Shown here: in pieces, positions 26,807 through 36,047 of the stretch
Numbering within the stretch: the stretch's first letter is position 1
Layout: each line of letters begins with the position of its first letter
Assembly: GCA_964293475.1 (NCBI GenBank)
Contig: CAXYYJ010000029.1
Span: 1-64,000 of the forward strand
Direction of reading: 5' to 3'
Length of the DNA stretch: 64,000 nucleotides
Source: UBA12170 sp964293475
GTDB lineage: Bacteria > Bacteroidota > Bacteroidia > Bacteroidales > UBA12170
Position numbers and translations under genes: made by a program
The notes under the pieces: generated by a model
What the model saw: only the letters and a program-made list of their open reading frames with translations
Database searches by the model: none
What the model was told of the DNA's origin: nothing

Positions 26807-28207
26807 ATGGCAAACGATCAATTTGGAAAAAAGGTTCAAACTCAGAGTAATAAGGAGATATATTTTATATCCGATTACAATGATTTGGATATTAAAAAGG
26901 TGGTGATTAGCGATGCAATCATTCTCGATTATTCCAATAGGGATGGTTGTACTTCTTTCGTTAAACAAGTTAGATCGTCTTTTGTGGAGTCCATTTATCT
27001 TGTTCCTATTTTCATTTTGTCAATCAACGACGAAATTGATTCCTTCATAGCCAGTCTCACCGACGGAACTGTTCACAGCCTTCAGGAAGAAACTTTTATG
27101 GGGGTTTATCAAGCTATCGATCAGCGTATAAAGCAATTGCAAACCACCGATAATAACGATCAGGAAATCAAAATTCAGAATAAAATTATTCGGTTTCACT
27201 ACACTCGTCAGCGCCGCATGAAAGCTATTATTTCATCGCAATCGCATATCGGTTACGAATTTCCATTGCTAAGCCTGCATTTCAAAAATGTAAATACCGA
27301 GGAAAAATTTTCACTTCTCGATAAAATGGTGAACAAGGAATTGTTCCGCTTGCGTTATGAAGATATTGTTCATTTGTGCAATAATTGCTATTCGGGCTTT
27401 TTAAACTATCGTGAGGTTTGCCCAAAATGTCAGGCTTCCGATTTGTATACCGAAAATCTTATTCACCATTTTGTTTGTGCACATGTGGCTCCCGAGAGCG
27501 ATTATATTAACAAAGATCAAATGATTTGCCCCAAATGTAATCGTATGCTCAGGCATATAGGCGTAGACTATGATAAGCCTTCGCTCATTTATACCTGCAA
27601 CAGTTGTGGCCATCATTTTCAGGATTCTTTGATGCAGGCGCTCTGTATGAACTGCGAAAGCGTTCACAATGTGGATAGTTTACTATCACGGAAAATATAC
27701 AACTATGAACTTACTGCTCTTGGCGAAGAAGCTGCCATTGGCGGGTTGGTTCCAAGCCAGAAAGCAGAGTCGGAAATGCCCGGTTTTATTGGGTTTTCAA
27801 CTTTTAATATTTTCCTTAAATATGAAATTGAGCGCATAAAAAATAGTGGCAAAACAAGTAGTGCCGGTAGTTTGAGTTTGAGAACCCCAGCTGCTTTAAA
27901 TGCCACAATGGGCATCAAATATAACTCTGTAATCAGCGAAATTGCTGATTTTCTGAAGAATGCCACACTGGCAACAGATATTCTCACTTTCATCAATAAC
28001 AATACTTTCCTTATTATTTCACCCGATAACGACAAATTCCGCCTCGAAAGTTTATTGAATAATATTCGACATTCCATTCAAAAACTCATCGATAGCAATG
28101 TGGACGATGCCAATATTGTGGTTAAAATTAAAGCGGAAAACATTGACAGTACAAAAAATCATAATGACCTAATTAATAGTTTGTTAACTAGTAATAGTGC
28201 TAACTGA
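26807..28207 (+). CDS. Receiver-like / TackOD1-type zinc ribbon / degenerate GGDEF protein (gene C)
   Basis: This 466-residue cytoplasmic protein has three parts. Residues ~15-110 look like a receiver-type alpha/beta domain with an Asp at D41 in IILDYSN. Residues ~190-285 hold eleven cysteines, mostly in CxxC pairs (C191/194, C205/208, C224, C241/244, C264/267, C280/283), and resemble the TackOD1 zinc-binding output domain. Residues ~325-450 align by pattern with a GGDEF domain, but the signature is NNNTF (397-401). The RxxD I-site position reads LATD (388-391), so Asp is kept and Arg is lost. It should not make c-di-GMP; it may bind a nucleotide or protein and control the GT2 protein. Its stop overlaps the start of gene D by 1 nt. 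Confidence 0.75.
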   Translation: MANDQFGKKVQTQSNKEIYFISDYNDLDIKKVVISDAIILDYSNRDGCTSFVKQVRSSFVESIYLVPIFILSINDEIDSFIASLTDGTVHSLQEETFMGVYQAIDQRIKQLQTTDNNDQEIKIQNKIIRFHYTRQRRMKAIISSQSHIGYEFPLLSLHFKNVNTEEKFSLLDKMVNKELFRLRYEDIVHLCNNCYSGFLNYREVCPKCQASDLYTENLIHHFVCAHVAPESDYINKDQMICPKCNRMLRHIGVDYDKPSLIYTCNSCGHHFQDSLMQALCMNCESVHNVDSLLSRKIYNYELTALGEEAAIGGLVPSQKAESEMPGFIGFSTFNIFLKYEIERIKNSGKTSSAGSLSLRTPAALNATMGIKYNSVISEIADFLKNATLATDILTFINNNTFLIISPDNDKFRLESLLNNIRHSIQKLIDSNVDDANIVVKIKAENIDSTKNHNDLINSLLTSNSAN

Positions 28208-29517
28208 TGATTTATAATTTTTGGGACGAATTTTTTTGGTATTGGTATTCCAACGGCTTCGAAAAGGTTTTCAATATCTTCTGGTACTTCTTTCTCCTCG
28301 AAGCTCCCAGGTTTCTTCTCATGGATTTCGTTATTCTATTTGTTTATTTCCGCCGTCGCGATGTTATGCGATCTGCCCGCGAAAATGCACGCAGCAAGTT
28401 CCTCCTCGAAAATCCTGTGGTTTCGGTTATTGCCCCGGGTAAAAACGAAGGAAAGCACATCTATAAACTGGTGAACTCGCTCAACGAGCAAACCTATAGA
28501 AATATTCAAATTGTAATTGTTGATGATGGTTCCGACGACGATACCTATACCATTTGTAAAAACCTGTACGACAACGGGTTAATTGATGTGTTTCTGAGGA
28601 ACGATGCCCGTGGTGGAAAAGCGTCTGCCGCCAATCTGGCTTTGCGCTATGCCACCGGTAAGTTTGTGGTTCACCTCGATGCCGATTCATCCTTTGATGC
28701 CAGTGCCATTGAAAATATTATTATCCCTTTTTATCTCGACGAAACTGTGGGAGCAGTGGGGGGAAATATAAAAGTAAGAAATTATTCGAAAAATATTTGT
28801 ACTTCGGTTCAGGCCATCGAATATCTGCAAACCATCTCCATAGGGCGTATGGTAACATCTTATCTGGGGATTTATAAAATTATCTCGGGTGCTTTTGGTG
28901 CTTTCCGCAAAGATATTCTCGATAGAATAGGTGGCTGGGATATTGGGCCAGGATTAGATGGGGATATTACGGTTAAGATTAGAAAACTTGGATATAGAAT
29001 TGAATTTGAGCATACTGCAGTTGGTCTAACCAATGTTCCGGAAAAATGGAAAAACCTGTCGAACCAGCGAATGCGGTGGAATAAATCGCTCATCAGATTC
29101 AGGCTACGCAAGCACAAAGATGTACTTTTACCAGGAGCTAATTTCAGTTTTTCGAACTTCTTCGCCAATTTCGAGAATATATTTTTTAACCTGATTCTCG
29201 ATGTGGTATGGTTTTTCTATATCATTAACATTGTGGTTACCAATGTCGATTTTCTGGCTTTCATTATTCCGCTAAAAATAATGCTCTATGGCACAGCCAG
29301 TTTCTTACAATTTATTGTGGTATTGATAATTTCTGAGCGTTGGCGCCAGGAAATAAAACTCATCATTTATATTCCGCTAATGATGATTTACAATGGGTAT
29401 TATATGCGTATTGTACGAACCATGGCCTATATCAAAGAGATTTTCTTTCTTTCTTCCTACAAAGACCCATGGAACCCTAGCAAATCATCTGATAAAGCCC
29501 GCGATTTTGGGTTGTAA
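28207..29517 (+). CDS. Processive family 2 glycosyltransferase, putative exopolysaccharide synthase (gene D)
   Basis: The 436-residue protein has N-terminal hydrophobic segments (~20-48), a GT-A domain and about three C-terminal transmembrane helices (~310-400). Motifs of the cellulose/PgaC-type synthases are intact: VDDGSDD with D106/D107, DADSS with D158 and D160, an acidic GLDGDITVKI (D251/D253) in the TED position, and QRMRW at 287-291 (QxxRW). It most likely polymerises a nucleotide sugar at the inner membrane and threads the chain outward. No PilZ domain is present, so control may be through gene C, to which it is translationally coupled (TGATG overlap). The polymer is unknown. Confidence 0.88.
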   Translation: MIYNFWDEFFWYWYSNGFEKVFNIFWYFFLLEAPRFLLMDFVILFVYFRRRDVMRSARENARSKFLLENPVVSVIAPGKNEGKHIYKLVNSLNEQTYRNIQIVIVDDGSDDDTYTICKNLYDNGLIDVFLRNDARGGKASAANLALRYATGKFVVHLDADSSFDASAIENIIIPFYLDETVGAVGGNIKVRNYSKNICTSVQAIEYLQTISIGRMVTSYLGIYKIISGAFGAFRKDILDRIGGWDIGPGLDGDITVKIRKLGYRIEFEHTAVGLTNVPEKWKNLSNQRMRWNKSLIRFRLRKHKDVLLPGANFSFSNFFANFENIFFNLILDVVWFFYIINIVVTNVDFLAFIIPLKIMLYGTASFLQFIVVLIISERWRQEIKLIIYIPLMMIYNGYYMRIVRTMAYIKEIFFLSSYKDPWNPSKSSDKARDFGL

Positions 29518-29518
29518 G

Positions 29519-32500
29519 TTAGTTGGATAATGGCGATTGATATGGAATAAGAAAATGCATTTTTGTTCCTACTCCAAATTCCGATTCTACCCAAATTTCT
29601 CCCCCCAACAATTCAACACATGATTTTGCAATAGCCAAACCAAGTCCGGTTCCGCCAAACTCCTGGCTAATATTGGTGTCTGCCTGGGCAAAACGTTCAA
29701 ACACAATTTGCTTTTGCTGTTCGTTCATTCCGATTCCTGTATCAGAAATTGTGAAAAATAGTTGGTTGTCAATGAGTTCGTAGATAATTTTGACTTTGCC
29801 TTCTCTTGTAAACTTAATAGCGTTGCCAATAATATTGTTCAGTATTTGCCGTAGGCGGGTTTCATCGGTAATGATGAGATCATTGCCTGTTGGTAAACCA
29901 TAATGATACAGAAGTTCAACCTTATCCTGTTTCTGCATATTGAGCAATTCACCATTAAAATATTGAATTAGCTCCATCATGATACTGTTCAGACTGAAAA
30001 TGTTCGATGAAATTTTCATCTGATTGGCGTTTATTTTCGAAATATCTACCAAATCATTGATAAGATTGAGCAAGTGATAACTGCTTCTGTTTATGATTTT
30101 TAGAAAGCTTGACTTCTCATCCATTTCCATGGTAGGATCTTGCACCAGTTCCGAAAAACCAAGGATAGCATTCATGGGGGTTCTTATTTCGTGGCTCATA
30201 TTGGCTAAAAACGCCGATTTCAACCTATCGCTTTCCTGCGCCTTGTCCCGTGCAGCTATCAATTCGTTTGTAATTCTGATTTGTTCCGATATGTCGCGCG
30301 AAACGGCAATAATAACTTTTTCGTCGAAATAATAGCCGGGCGATAAAACCACTTCTTTGGGAAATACCGTTTTATCTTTCTTTAAACCCCAGAAATTTAT
30401 AGTGTTTTGCTCTCCTTCAAAGGCCTTGGCCATGGCTTGTTTAACAACTGATAAATCGTTTCTTCCAGGAGCCGATAGAAATTCGGGGGTCTTTCCTATT
30501 AACTCAGTTAGTTCGTATCCATATTTTTCAAGTGCCGCCTGATTGGCAAATATAAACTCGCCCCTGAGATTAATGATATAAATCATTTCAGAAATACTGT
30601 TCAAAATGTTTTGATAGGTATCGTGCGATTGTTTTAGCTGCGATTTGTTTTTAAGCTCTTCGGTTTTGTCCTGAATGATGAGCAACAATGCAACCATTTG
30701 ATCTCTAAGTATTTTGCTTGCATGAACATTTACATTAAATCTGGTCCCGTTTTTTTTCTTATGGATAAATTCAAAGATATTTGAATCGGAAATCAAAGCA
30801 GATTTCATTTTCTTGTCCACCTCATCCGCAGAAATTGTTTGCAGATCGTAGGCGGTTAAATGAAGAAATTCTTCCTCTGAATATCCATAGAGTTTCCTGG
30901 CCGCATTGTTGGAAAAGATTATAGCTTTTGTGGATGAGTCTATGGCCAGCATGGGTGCTGTATTCTGTTCCATGTATAACCTGAATTGCGATTCAATCTC
31001 CAGAGTCCGGTTTTTCTCTTCTTCTATTTGATTGATATTCTGAAGCAATTTGAGCTCCAAATTTTTTCTATCGGTAATATCGAAGGCTGTTCCAATTGCT
31101 GCATTTTTTCCCAAATATTTGGTTTGATGCGCCGAAAACTCTATCCACTTAACTTCTTTCGACTTGGTTACAATTTTAAATTCATAGTTGGCAATGGTAG
31201 GGTCGCCGCTAATTCTTTGTCCCCCGCGTCTTTTCACCAATTCCTGATGATCCGGATGTACAATATGCCAAAATGGGAAATTCCGGGCTTCGCTGGGAGA
31301 ATATCCTGTTATTCTTTCAAAGGCCTGATTGGCAAATAGATATTTATCAGAATATATAAATATTGCCGCCGATGTTGACTCAGTAAGTGCCCTGAAAGTT
31401 TGTATTTGTTCGTGAAGCTGATTTTTTAAATTGTTCGAAGAAGAAATATCGACACTGGATATGATGAGTTTGTGGGGCTCATGAGTCATACCTCTCAATA
31501 TGTTGGCCGATGATTTTAGTGTTTTTGTTATGTCCTGTTCCGTAGAAATACGATAAACCAAATCCATCATATTGCCGGTTTCAATCACCATGTCAATGCC
31601 TTCTTTCACTCGTTCTGCATCATCGGTATGAATAGAATGGAGCCATACATCCAGAGTGGGACTGCATTCGCTCCGTTCAATCTGCAAAATGTCGCACATG
31701 ATGTGATTGTATGTAACCTGATGGTTCGATAGGTCTATTTCGATAATTCCAATGGCTTCCATCTTGGTAACAAACAGCAACCTGTCGTGCATTTCTTTCA
31801 ATTGTTTTTGCGCCTCTAACCTTTGGCTTATATTTCTCATGATGGTGATATAACCATCAGTAGTTTTTTTCGAATGCATCTCCACAGGGATTCCTTTGCC
31901 CCCCTTTTTTCTCAGGCAACGTTCCGTTAATATTTCTGCACCATCATCTAAATCTTTAAATCTCAATGGATTGACTTCAAGCTCATCTTTCTCAAATATA
32001 AAGCTGATATGATTGCCTATTATTTCGGACTTAGAATATCCTGTAAAATCAACCAAAACCTGGTTCATGTGAATAATTTCACCTTTTTTATTACCCAATA
32101 CCACCGCATCGCCAGCAAGCTCAATGTACTCGGGGAGTAGCGAATTTATCTGGGTAATGGATTCATTGTTCTCAATGCTATGCTGCAATTGAAAGAAAAT
32201 ACCTGTGAGTTGCTGATTTCCATGGGTAAAAGCTTCTGAAAACTTAACTGAAAATCTGATTTGATTAAATTCGAGTGTTGTATTTTCTTGTTGAATTCCA
32301 TTTTTTAAAAAGGCATCGAGGTCCACAAGAAAATTATGGTTTGAACCATGGTCCAAAACTAATTCCCGATTATTTGCCGACCCACCCAATGCGACCTTAT
32401 TATCTCCATAAAAAAGGCTCAGAAATGCTTTGCTGCCCGAAATAATAGCGTGTTCCGAATTAACAAAACATAAAATAATGTCATCCGAAAGCAGAAGTGC

Positions 32501-32536
32501 ATCATATAATGAAGTATTATCATCCCTTGTTCCCAT
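29519..32536 (-). CDS. Multi-PAS sensor histidine kinase
   Basis: This 1005-residue protein has no clear transmembrane segment. It contains about five to six PAS modules between residues ~10 and ~755, several with clear PAS/PAC text (FTGYSKSEIIGNHISFIFE, ITGYSPSEARNFPFWHIVH, LYGYSEEEFLHLTAYDLQ, KYGYELTELIGKTPEFLS). A HisKA domain follows with the phospho-His near residue 780 in NMSHEIRTPMNAIL, then a HATPase_c domain (N box GNAIKFTREG, DTGIGM, GTGLGLAI). It lacks a receiver, so its partner lies elsewhere. Its stop codon is 1 nt from that of gene D of the exopolysaccharide-like operon on the other strand. The ligand is not known. Confidence 0.92.
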   Translation of the reverse strand: MGTRDDNTSLYDALLLSDDIILCFVNSEHAIISGSKAFLSLFYGDNKVALGGSANNRELVLDHGSNHNFLVDLDAFLKNGIQQENTTLEFNQIRFSVKFSEAFTHGNQQLTGIFFQLQHSIENNESITQINSLLPEYIELAGDAVVLGNKKGEIIHMNQVLVDFTGYSKSEIIGNHISFIFEKDELEVNPLRFKDLDDGAEILTERCLRKKGGKGIPVEMHSKKTTDGYITIMRNISQRLEAQKQLKEMHDRLLFVTKMEAIGIIEIDLSNHQVTYNHIMCDILQIERSECSPTLDVWLHSIHTDDAERVKEGIDMVIETGNMMDLVYRISTEQDITKTLKSSANILRGMTHEPHKLIISSVDISSSNNLKNQLHEQIQTFRALTESTSAAIFIYSDKYLFANQAFERITGYSPSEARNFPFWHIVHPDHQELVKRRGGQRISGDPTIANYEFKIVTKSKEVKWIEFSAHQTKYLGKNAAIGTAFDITDRKNLELKLLQNINQIEEEKNRTLEIESQFRLYMEQNTAPMLAIDSSTKAIIFSNNAARKLYGYSEEEFLHLTAYDLQTISADEVDKKMKSALISDSNIFEFIHKKKNGTRFNVNVHASKILRDQMVALLLIIQDKTEELKNKSQLKQSHDTYQNILNSISEMIYIINLRGEFIFANQAALEKYGYELTELIGKTPEFLSAPGRNDLSVVKQAMAKAFEGEQNTINFWGLKKDKTVFPKEVVLSPGYYFDEKVIIAVSRDISEQIRITNELIAARDKAQESDRLKSAFLANMSHEIRTPMNAILGFSELVQDPTMEMDEKSSFLKIINRSSYHLLNLINDLVDISKINANQMKISSNIFSLNSIMMELIQYFNGELLNMQKQDKVELLYHYGLPTGNDLIITDETRLRQILNNIIGNAIKFTREGKVKIIYELIDNQLFFTISDTGIGMNEQQKQIVFERFAQADTNISQEFGGTGLGLAIAKSCVELLGGEIWVESEFGVGTKMHFLIPYQSPLSN

Positions 32537-32657
32537 AGGTATAGGTCTGCTTATAATTTGATTTTGATTTGATTAATAAACCCGATATTCCATCAGCTTC
32601 TTATGCTGGTAAAGTTTCCGGCAATCAATAAAGATAATAATATTTCAGAAATCATTG

Positions 32658-33995
32658 TTAAAAAATTAAGGTAAAAACACTGCCTGTTCCATGAATAGAT
32701 TTTACAAAAATATTGCCCTTGTGCAGGTGCATTATTTGTCGGCTCAAACTCAAGCCAATCCCCGAGCCTTCGGCTTTGGAAGTGAAAAAGGGCATAAAAA
32801 TTTTATCCATCATTTCGGGCTTAATTCCATGCCCATTGTCAGCAACTTCTATGACAACATGGTCGTTTTTGTTAAATCGGCTGCTGAGTATTATTTGGGG
32901 GTTTTCTCTGTTTTCCAGAGCATGATGTGCATTGATGAGCAGATTTATCAAAACCTGTTCTATGAGATGTGGATCGGCTTTAATGCTGATATCTTCGGGA
33001 ATGGTGTTTATTTGAACATCCAAATCAGAAGTTCCTGTTCGGTGAAGCAAAAGCAATTTTGCATCGAAAAGCAAATCTTTTACCACAACCTGCTGAAAAT
33101 TGGGCTGCGGAATGCGGGTAAGATCGCGGTAAAGGGTAACAAAGTTCAACAAGCCATCGCTTCGGCGGCTTATGGTGCTCAGTGCCTGCTGTATACTCTC
33201 CAAATCCTCTGTCTCCATTTCCTGATTTTTATCATCAGGAAGCATCTGCATCACCGTGGATGCCAGCGATGAAATAGGGGTTATGGAATTCATAATTTCG
33301 TGGGTCAAAACCCTGATAAGCTGTTGCCAGCTGTCAACTTCCTTTCGCTCAAGTTCGGAGTGAATGTTTTTAATACTGATTAAAACATATTCTTCTCCCT
33401 TTTTTTTGTACTCGGTGGCTTGTACCGACAATTGCATGAGCTCTTCTTCCTGATAGAGTTTAATGAGTTTGCTCTCGTCCTGTCGCAGGTGGAGCAGTTT
33501 TCCGGGAAGTTCCTCGTCAATAATGGCAAGTTCCTTAATATGTTTCAGGGTGTTGATTTTAAACAGTTGTTTCAAAGCATTGTTATAGATGTCCACCTGT
33601 CCATCTTTGCGGAAAGTAATAATGCCAATGGAAAGATGCTGAACTATGGTTTGAAGCTGATGGTGATGATCTTCTTTTTCGGCACGGGTTTTTACAAATT
33701 GCTGAATCACCTGGTTAAAGCTGTCGTTGAGAGCATTAAAACTTTCCCCTTTGTTCTCCGAGACAAAGCTGCTCGTAAAGTCATTGTATTTAATATTTTC
33801 GAAGAAACGGGTAAGCTTTTTGTTGGTTTGCTCCACGTATTTAATGAGAAGGGCAATTTGAGTAATCAAAATCACCACGCTTATGGTTGAAGAAATATAG
33901 TTTTTACTTTGAAAGAGCCACACAATGAGAAAGGCGTTGATGAGAATAAACACCAGCCTCACAATCACGCTGCTCCTAAAAGTATTAGAGATCAT
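32658..33995 (-). CDS. Membrane sensor histidine kinase, NtrY-like, partner of the sigma-54 regulator
   Basis: A 445-residue kinase with two transmembrane helices (about 11-28 and 33-52) and almost no periplasmic loop, so it probably senses within the membrane or cytoplasm. A linker is followed by a PAS-like region (~115-215), a HisKA domain with H232 in LTHEIMNSITP (the NtrY/NtrB-type H box) and a HATPase_c domain (NLLINAHHAL, DNGHGI, GSGIGLSLS). Its start overlaps the end of the regulator gene by 11 nt, so the two form a translationally coupled two-component pair. The divergent ABC cassette is the likely target. Confidence 0.93.
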   Translation of the reverse strand: MISNTFRSSVIVRLVFILINAFLIVWLFQSKNYISSTISVVILITQIALLIKYVEQTNKKLTRFFENIKYNDFTSSFVSENKGESFNALNDSFNQVIQQFVKTRAEKEDHHHQLQTIVQHLSIGIITFRKDGQVDIYNNALKQLFKINTLKHIKELAIIDEELPGKLLHLRQDESKLIKLYQEEELMQLSVQATEYKKKGEEYVLISIKNIHSELERKEVDSWQQLIRVLTHEIMNSITPISSLASTVMQMLPDDKNQEMETEDLESIQQALSTISRRSDGLLNFVTLYRDLTRIPQPNFQQVVVKDLLFDAKLLLLHRTGTSDLDVQINTIPEDISIKADPHLIEQVLINLLINAHHALENRENPQIILSSRFNKNDHVVIEVADNGHGIKPEMMDKIFMPFFTSKAEGSGIGLSLSRQIMHLHKGNIFVKSIHGTGSVFTLIF

Positions 33996-35361
33996 ATTTT
34001 TCTATTCTGCGGTAAAGTGAAGCTCTTGTAAGTCCCAGTTCACGGGCTGCTTTGGTAATATTTCCCCCGTGTTTATCAATTACTTTCCTGATAAGGATTT
34101 TTTCGGTGTCTTCCAGATTCAGATTGTCGGCATTGAGCAAAGCATTTTTGTGAATGGGTTTGCTCAGAAAGAAATCGTGGGCTTGCAGCGTATTGCTTTC
34201 GCTCATAATAACGGCGCGCTCCACGGTGTGTTGTAATTCTCTGATATTGCCTGGCCAGCTATGCTTTTTGAGTCTTTTGGCAGCCGCAACACTAAGCCTT
34301 TTGGTATCGAGCTTATATTTTTTGCAATACATCCCCAGAAAATAATCTACCAAATCGGGGATATCGTCGGTTCGGTCGCGCAGGGGAGGGATATTGATTT
34401 CAACGGTATTCACTCTGTAAAGCAAATCCTGTCTGAATTTTCCTTCTTCCACCATTTGATACAAAGGCATATTGGTAGCGCAAATAACTCTAACATCGAT
34501 TTCGGTTTCCATATGGGTTCCCAGCCTCACAATTTTGCGGCTTTGAAGCACCGATAAAAGCTTGGATTGCAGGCCATAACTCAAATTTCCGATCTCGTCG
34601 AGAAAAATGGTGCCACGGTTTGCAGCTTCAAACCTTCCTGCACGGTCTTCTTTGGCATCGGTAAAAGCACCTTTTTTGTATCCAAAGAGCTCACTCTCAA
34701 ACAGCGATTCGGTAATGGCTCCCAGATCCACAGTAACAAAAACTTCGTTTTTTCGGTTCGAAGCTCTGTGTATAGCTCTGGCAATCATCTCTTTGCCGGT
34801 TCCATTTTCGCCAAGCAGTAGAATATTGGCGTCGGTTTTGGCCACTTTTTGCACTGTATTTAAAACCTGACTGATGGAGCTCGAATTTCCAATAACCTCC
34901 CCAAAGGATGAATCGGCATCAGAAATCAGCACTTTTTGCTTGCTTTTCAGGTTTTCCAGCTCCTTCTTCGATTCGCGGATTTGAATGTTGGCGGTTATTT
35001 CGGCCAATAATTTCTTATTATCCCAGGGCTTAAGGATAAAATTGGTGGCGCCCTCCTTGATTCCTTGAACCGCAAGTTCGATGTCACCGTAGCCGGTGAT
35101 AAATATGACCACCGCTGCCGGGTCAAGCTCCAGAATTTTATTCAACCATAAAAACCCCTCCTTTCCGCTTGTGGCATCCTTCGAAAAATTCATATCCAAT
35201 AAAAAGATATCGTAGTTTTCGTTGCGCATCAAATCGGGAATATGTGCAGGGTTGTTTTCTGTGTGTACAACGGTAAAGTATTGACGAAGAAAAAGCTTGG
35301 CTGCCAACAGCACATCCTTATCATCATCTATAATTAATATCTTGGCTTCTGACTTTGACAT
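33985..35361 (-). CDS. Sigma-54-dependent response regulator (NtrC family)
   Basis: From the ATG at 35361 this is a 458-residue REC-AAA+-Fis protein. The receiver has the acidic pocket DDD at 12-14, phospho-acceptor D56 (FLLDMNF) and K111. The AAA+ part has Walker A GENGTGKE (184-191), Walker B TIFLDE, and a sigma-54 contact loop that reads GAFTDA (231-236) instead of GAFTGA. The C-terminal Fis-type helix-turn-helix reads ITKAARELGLTRASLYRRI. It activates transcription by sigma-54 RNA polymerase. It is divergent from an ABC export cassette with a sigma-54-like promoter in the shared region, so it probably controls that cassette. Confidence 0.95.
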   Translation of the reverse strand: MSKSEAKILIIDDDKDVLLAAKLFLRQYFTVVHTENNPAHIPDLMRNENYDIFLLDMNFSKDATSGKEGFLWLNKILELDPAAVVIFITGYGDIELAVQGIKEGATNFILKPWDNKKLLAEITANIQIRESKKELENLKSKQKVLISDADSSFGEVIGNSSSISQVLNTVQKVAKTDANILLLGENGTGKEMIARAIHRASNRKNEVFVTVDLGAITESLFESELFGYKKGAFTDAKEDRAGRFEAANRGTIFLDEIGNLSYGLQSKLLSVLQSRKIVRLGTHMETEIDVRVICATNMPLYQMVEEGKFRQDLLYRVNTVEINIPPLRDRTDDIPDLVDYFLGMYCKKYKLDTKRLSVAAAKRLKKHSWPGNIRELQHTVERAVIMSESNTLQAHDFFLSKPIHKNALLNADNLNLEDTEKILIRKVIDKHGGNITKAARELGLTRASLYRRIEKYDL

Positions 35362-35458
35362 ATAAAAAATTTGTTCGTAAATGTACAAAAAAATGAACGC
35401 ATGCGAACATTTTATTAAAAATTAACTTTGATGAAACTCTATGATAATCAGCTAATCA

Positions 35459-35474
35459 AGTGGTTGTAACCACT
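35459..35474. promoter_or_regulatory. Inverted repeat AGTGGTT-GT-AACCACT, possible operator
   Basis: Seven-base arms with a 2-nt spacer form a perfect inverted repeat in the divergent region between the sigma-54 regulator and the ABC cassette. It directly abuts the -24 box of the sigma-54-like promoter. It could be a binding site for a Fis-type dimer or a repressor. Confidence 0.45.
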
Positions 35475-35489
35475 GGCATTATATTTGGT
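35474..35489 (+). promoter_or_regulatory. Sigma-54 (-24/-12) type promoter of the ABC cassette
   Basis: TGGCAT-N5-TTGG closely matches the TGGCAC-N5-TTGC consensus; the GG at -24 and the TTG of the -12 box are present, and the -12 C is G. The predicted start near 35500 leaves a leader of about 34 nt before the ATG at 35534. Confidence 0.55.
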
Positions 35490-35533
35490 CGGAACAATTT
35501 GGTAATCTTAGTGAACCACTAAATTTTTATAAC

Positions 35534-35995
35534 ATGGAGATTCATATTTTAACAACAAACCCCATGATCGAGCTCAATAAAAGGCTCCACCAGCGACACG
35601 CAAAATTCAACGGATTCTTGCATGAACTTAATGATAAAAACATTCCCAGCGAAATAGCAAAGACTATCAATGGTCATTTGGGTGAACTTAATAGTTTTAG
35701 TGGAAGTGGCTCTGGTTATTCAAGATTATTGAGAAAAAAACAGTGGAAGATAGTTACTTTACTCGAGAAGGAACTCAAAATTGTTCCGAAAAACTACTAC
35801 CGCAACCTGTGGATGATATTGGGAATGTCTGCCATTGGTCTTCCCATCGGCATTGCCCTTGGCATAGCACTGCAACAAATGGGTTTAATGGGGGCTGGTG
35901 TTCCTTTTGGAATGGCCGTTGGAATAGCCATTGGCTCTGTTTTGGATAAAAAAGCAAAAGAGAAAGGAAAACAGTTGGATTTCGAAATGAGTTAA
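35534..35995 (+). CDS. Unknown two-TM protein, first gene of the sigma-54 ABC cassette
   Basis: I do not recognise a family. The 153-residue product has a soluble, charged N-terminal ~95 residues and then two glycine-rich transmembrane helices (about 93-113 and 118-138, with LGMSAIGLPIGIALGIAL and GVPFGMAVGIAIGSV), ending in a basic tail. It is the first gene downstream of the sigma-54-like promoter, so it is probably induced with the exporter. It may be a small accessory or stress-inducible membrane protein. Confidence 0.7.
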   Translation: MEIHILTTNPMIELNKRLHQRHAKFNGFLHELNDKNIPSEIAKTINGHLGELNSFSGSGSGYSRLLRKKQWKIVTLLEKELKIVPKNYYRNLWMILGMSAIGLPIGIALGIALQQMGLMGAGVPFGMAVGIAIGSVLDKKAKEKGKQLDFEMS

Positions 35996-36047
35996 AAGAA
36001 TCTGCTCAAAGTTTATAAAAAGGTTCATTATTAAAATGTAGGAAAAT

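Noticed and set aside
32691..33272. 193-codon plus-strand frame within the NtrY-like kinase
   Set aside because: It is the complement of the HATPase region. The kinase motifs on the minus strand explain the open frame.
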